This document shows positions 7,587 through 10,000 of a DNA stretch of 10,000 bases, one piece after another. The notes beneath the pieces were generated by a model. The model did not search any database. It was not told the origin of the DNA and saw nothing but the letters and a program-made list of their open reading frames with translations. This stretch comes from Botryococcus braunii (lineage: Eukaryota; Chlorophyta; Trebouxiophyceae): assembly GCA_002005505.1 (NCBI GenBank), contig KV908476.1:37509-47508 (forward strand), read 5' to 3'. Position 1 is the first letter of the stretch, and every line of letters starts with the position of its first letter. The translations under genes and the position numbers were made by a program.

Positions 7587-8385
7587 GTGCTTTGCTTACT
7601 CCTGCATGTCTTGCGTCCCCCTAAGGCAACAACAAGGATGCAACGGTGCAAGCTATAACGGTGCTAATTAGCACCGTAGCAGACATCCCACCCGCCAAAT
7701 CCCCGTTGAGAGACCCCAAAAATCCAAGGACTTGTGTTACTTTTGTTCTTATTGCAGGATTTCTACACTGCAGAGTCAGCAACACACTTGCTGAACGCTC
7801 TTCTACAGCACTATCGCCCTTCAACGTGTGGCAGCATGCACACGTTTTCCGTGCCCTGCCTGCCACCGGGCTGTGCTATTACGCCATCTGGCTATCACGT
7901 TGCAGCCCAGGCTAATGTAGATGGGAATGCACCTATTGCACCTTGCTGTTGCCAGCCGTTCCCTCGAGTACACATGTGATTACAAGCACTCGGTCTGAGC
8001 TTTCGTCCAAAACTAAAAGCACTCCAGTTGTCCAATTCCCAAAGTCTGGACCCTTTCACGCACCTCTTTCTGCAGGCTGCTTTTCCGCAGTTGAAGGGTT
8101 TAAAGTCCCTTTTCCAGCCAAAATACCGGGTAGAGGCGAAAATTTTCGTCCTCACGATCACACAGTACCAACACCTTCAGTTTTGTTCCTGCAATCTGGG
8201 CCCATGCCTCCCTGATGCATATCCCTGCAATTCCCCCACCATGACGTGCTTCACTAACGTTTTCTACCTACCAAATGCCTCCACCCTTGCCCTTCAGCCC
8301 TTGGACAAACCCAATGAACGATATGGCGGAATATGAAGAGCACACACACAGGCCCACCAGCAATCAGGAGAATATTGTGCTACAG
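7587..8385 (+). other. Intron without microsatellite; holds palindrome and a decoy-like acceptor
   Basis: The 799-bp interval joins two phase-0 exons. It has no dinucleotide array. It contains a perfect 20-bp palindrome (7658-7677) and a strong-looking acceptor (ttgttcttattgcag, ending 7757) followed by an open stretch that has no CFAP57 counterpart. The rest shows nothing I can assign. Confidence 0.65.
7658..7677. repeat. Perfect 20-bp palindrome centred on AATT
   Basis: The arms are ACGGTGCTAA and its reverse complement, with no spacer. A separate ACGGTGC copy lies just upstream (7643-7649). Located in the 7587-8385 intron; no protein binding site of this kind is recognised. Confidence 0.96.
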
Positions 8386-8588
8386 GCGGTCACGCCCGGA
8401 GTGACGTCTCTTTCTTGGTCGCCGGACGACACGGTTATATTCGCGTGCTGCTCTGGAGGCACCTGCTGCTCTTGGACCCTCTGTGGCAAGTCCGCTGATC
8501 TTTCAGGGGATCGACTTGAGCAAGTCGATCGGATGGCAGCCTGTCCTGGTTCTGCCGCAGGAACTGTATTGCGAACTACTGAGGGCAG
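8386..8588 (+). CDS. CFAP57: CFAP57-like exon: [13 protein letters not shown] blade
   Basis: This exon encodes 67 residues beginning [19 protein letters not shown], then [16 protein letters not shown] and [11 protein letters not shown]. It corresponds to CFAP57 GHTGKIRSIVWNADDSKL, GGTDGAVYEWNLSTGKR and the next strand. The acceptor tgtgctacag ends at 8385 in phase 0. The donor agggcag/gttgct after 8588 leaves ag, and the arginine completed by the next exon gives family-like spacing. The frame stays open past this donor into the CA repeat as Thr-His repeats, so the GT sites at 8630 and 8633 were considered, but they do not match the phase of the next exon. The exon contains a perfect 10-bp-arm inverted repeat at 8509-8530. 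Confidence 0.82.
8509..8530. repeat. Perfect inverted repeat inside a coding exon
   Basis: GATCGACTTG (8509-8518) and CAAGTCGATC (8521-8530) are separated by AG. The stretch is read as GDRLEQVDR in the CFAP57-like protein, in a region where family residues are not strongly conserved. Confidence 0.96.
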
Positions 8589-8643
8589 GTTGCTTTGCTC
8601 CCTTCCCCAAGCCACCCAGATATACACTCGTGGTGAGATGAAG

Positions 8644-8722
<79 letters not shown>

Positions 8723-8733
8723 CCACGCGCGCG

Positions 8734-8783
<50 letters not shown>

Positions 8784-8800
8784 CCACGCGCACACACACA
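8644..8800. repeat. (CA)n microsatellite with duplicated interruption
   Basis: CA arrays at 8644-8720 and about 8735-8780 are each followed by GCCCACGCGC (8721-8730 and 8782-8791), which suggests copying of a segment of about 61 bp. Located in the 8589-9048 intron. Confidence 0.97.
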
Positions 8801-9048
8801 TTTTGACGCACGTGCTCACGCAGAAAGATGGGAGGGGCGGCCAAGCACTTTCTTCCGTTTCGGACCCCCGTAGCATCTCCAAATACTTCACGAATGCTTG
8901 CATACTAGCAGAGTAGCAGTCATTTTCCTGACCAAGCGCGTTGGGCGTTGTGTGGCTTCGGTAGTTCGACGCCACCCGTCTCACCCCCAGGTTAACTTTA
9001 GAGTCATCTGGCTGATGTGGGTTGAAAGTTGGAACCCGGGATGAGCAG

Positions 9049-9206
9049 GCTTATTGGTTTGGACGGTGCGGAGTTGAAGGCGGGGCTGAGGCTGGACCCC
9101 GGGAGTGGCATGGATTTGGTCTGCTCCTCAGGTGCTGTCGTGGCTGCTGGCACAGCGGGACGAGTATTGGCATGCCGCCTAGACGGACCCGCTGTAGCGG
9201 CCGGAG
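9049..9206 (+). CDS. CFAP57: CFAP57-like exon: VVAAGTAGRVLACRL blade
   Basis: This exon encodes about 52 residues: LIGLDGAELKAGLRLDPGS, then MDLVCSSGAVVAAGTAGRV and ACRLDGP. CFAP57 has L-K-E-I-x-D-S-x-I-L-R-E-I followed by [26 protein letters not shown], which has nearly the same length. The acceptor atgagcag ends at 9048 and is not pyrimidine-rich; a TGA at 9023 in the same frame means the exon cannot start much earlier. A better-looking acceptor (gtctcacccccag, ending 8990) would run into this stop. The donor gccggag/gtgcgg after 9206 leaves one base that matches the next exon. Confidence 0.77.
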
Positions 9207-9438
9207 GTGCGGTACTTTTGAATCCCAAAACATCCTGCGAATAAGTCTAAGAGTACTACGTTGGCTTCTGCTTCTCGCTGAGGAGATTCCGGCGAAGCTG
9301 TCTTTTGGCACGATGACCGGGTATCGTGCATTGAAGGAATTGCTCACGAATCTCTGTTTCCTTGAAAGGCCCAAGAGGACCAAGGATCTCTCATTGGGTA
9401 AGATACACGGTCAGTCCTGATGTCCTTGAGGTCTTCTT

Positions 9439-9532
9439 CAAGCATTTCATAAATTTAACCTTGAATAAACTCAACCTTATATAAACTCAACTTCTCCAAG
9501 AATTTCATAACTCACCCTTGAATAGCTTCACG
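9439..9532 (+). repeat. Imperfect direct repeat, about 35 bp, offset 58 bp
   Basis: CAAG.ATTTCATAA...CCTTGAATA units occur at about 9439-9475 and 9497-9532, with an extra ATAAACTCAAC-type copy between. AT-rich, inside the 9207-9589 intron; probably a decayed local duplication. Confidence 0.7.
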
Positions 9533-9589
9533 AATAGTATGGGTTCATGAAAAGTATGCTCAGGCCCCGCTGCCACCGGGTTGTGGCAG

Positions 9590-9771
9590 GGGGCTTCAGA
9601 GAGGTGTACACGGCGGTGGGCAGTGTTACTCACATGGCTGCCACCTGTGACACGCTGTTTATAGCCTCGGACGACGGCCTGCTGCTGCTGCTTTCTCTCA
9701 GAGAGGATTCCCAACAGACAGGGCCCAAACCAGGCCCCTCCATGGCCCTCATGACTTACCAGGAGGCTTCG
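9590..9771 (+). CDS. CFAP57: CFAP57-like exon: last propeller blade seen (IASDDGLLLLL)
   Basis: This exon encodes about 60 residues: GFREVYTAVGSVTHMAATC, then LFIASDDGLLLLLSLREDS. CFAP57 has E-F-N-E-Y-Q-A-H-AGPITKMLLT followed by QFLLTVAEDGCLFTWKV, the last WD blade before the coiled coil. The acceptor ttgtggcag ends at 9589 and completes a split glycine codon. After LSLRED the residues (Gln, Pro, Gly, Ser) have no clear counterpart. The 3' end is tentative: the last useful donor is gcttcg/gtgcgc after 9771 in phase 0, and the frame stops at 9787. The coiled-coil exons would follow beyond the window. Confidence 0.76.
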
Positions 9772-9948
9772 GTGCGCCCCACCACGTGATATGTTTTTAT
9801 GGGTGCTGTAGTCATGACGATCCAAAACCCAAATTTTAGGCCTTCTGGCTTTCCTGAGATACCGATGCCTACGTGCTCCTTTCGTTTGAAGCACCGTCGC
9901 ACCTCTGGCACCCCTCTCGTTCTCCCCATGTCTCAATGCGAACACAGG

Positions 9949-9951
<3 letters not shown>

Positions 9952-10000
<49 letters not shown>
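9952..10000. repeat. (CT)n microsatellite at the window edge
   Basis: A perfect CT array begins after ACACAGGGGT and runs off the window. It is probably within the next intron of the CFAP57-like gene. Confidence 0.95.

Noticed and set aside
8589..8916. Read-through of the 8386 exon into Thr-His repeats
   Set aside because: The donor after 8588 joins the 9049 exon in phase and restores CFAP57 spacing; the extension has no family counterpart.
9004..9383. Minus-strand open frames opposite the 9049 exon
   Set aside because: Shadows of a GC-rich exon whose + strand reading matches CFAP57.
9505..9945. 146-residue open frame on the minus strand
   Set aside because: It overlaps the supported + strand exon 9590-9771 and shows no recognisable family; most likely a shadow frame.

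Overview
This is a eukaryotic nuclear window. The evidence is a gene split by many introns on the + strand, GT-AG (and probably one GC-AG) splice junctions, and many long dinucleotide microsatellites; nothing resembles a bacterial operon. The gene's product is a divergent homologue of CFAP57 (WDR65; Chlamydomonas FAP57/BOP2), a WD-repeat protein of the motile ciliary axoneme. The organism therefore probably has motile cilia or flagella (alga, other protist, or possibly an animal). I cannot place it more precisely.

Layout. 1-870: two long CT microsatellites with short unique DNA between and after them, no gene recognised. 870-2030: ordinary-composition DNA with no recognised gene; 1238-1567 holds a weak open frame interrupted by two stops that could be a decayed coding remnant. 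2034-9771: the CFAP57-like gene. I resolve eleven exons (2034-2148, 2238-2371, 4276-4510, 5044-5267, 5662-5963, 6101-6269, 7021-7158, 7433-7586, 8386-8588, 9049-9206, 9590-9771). From 4276 to 9771 all nine exons join in a single reading frame, and the joined protein follows the CFAP57 double beta-propeller almost residue for residue in spacing. 9772-10000: start of the next intron, running into another CT microsatellite at the window edge. The first coding exon, one short exon of about 25 residues between 2371 and 4276, and the C-terminal coiled-coil exons (beyond the window) are not seen.

The introns are unusual. Several carry a long GT, CA or CT array, next to runs of C or G; the 2372-4275 interval is G-rich with quadruplex-like runs. 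The window also contains five near-perfect inverted repeats of 19-22 bp with 0-2 bp spacers, one inside a coding exon, which is many more than chance predicts.

No CRISPR, tRNA, rRNA, transposase or new enzymatic system was found. The gene assignment rests on remembered family sequence and splice-phase consistency, not on a database search.
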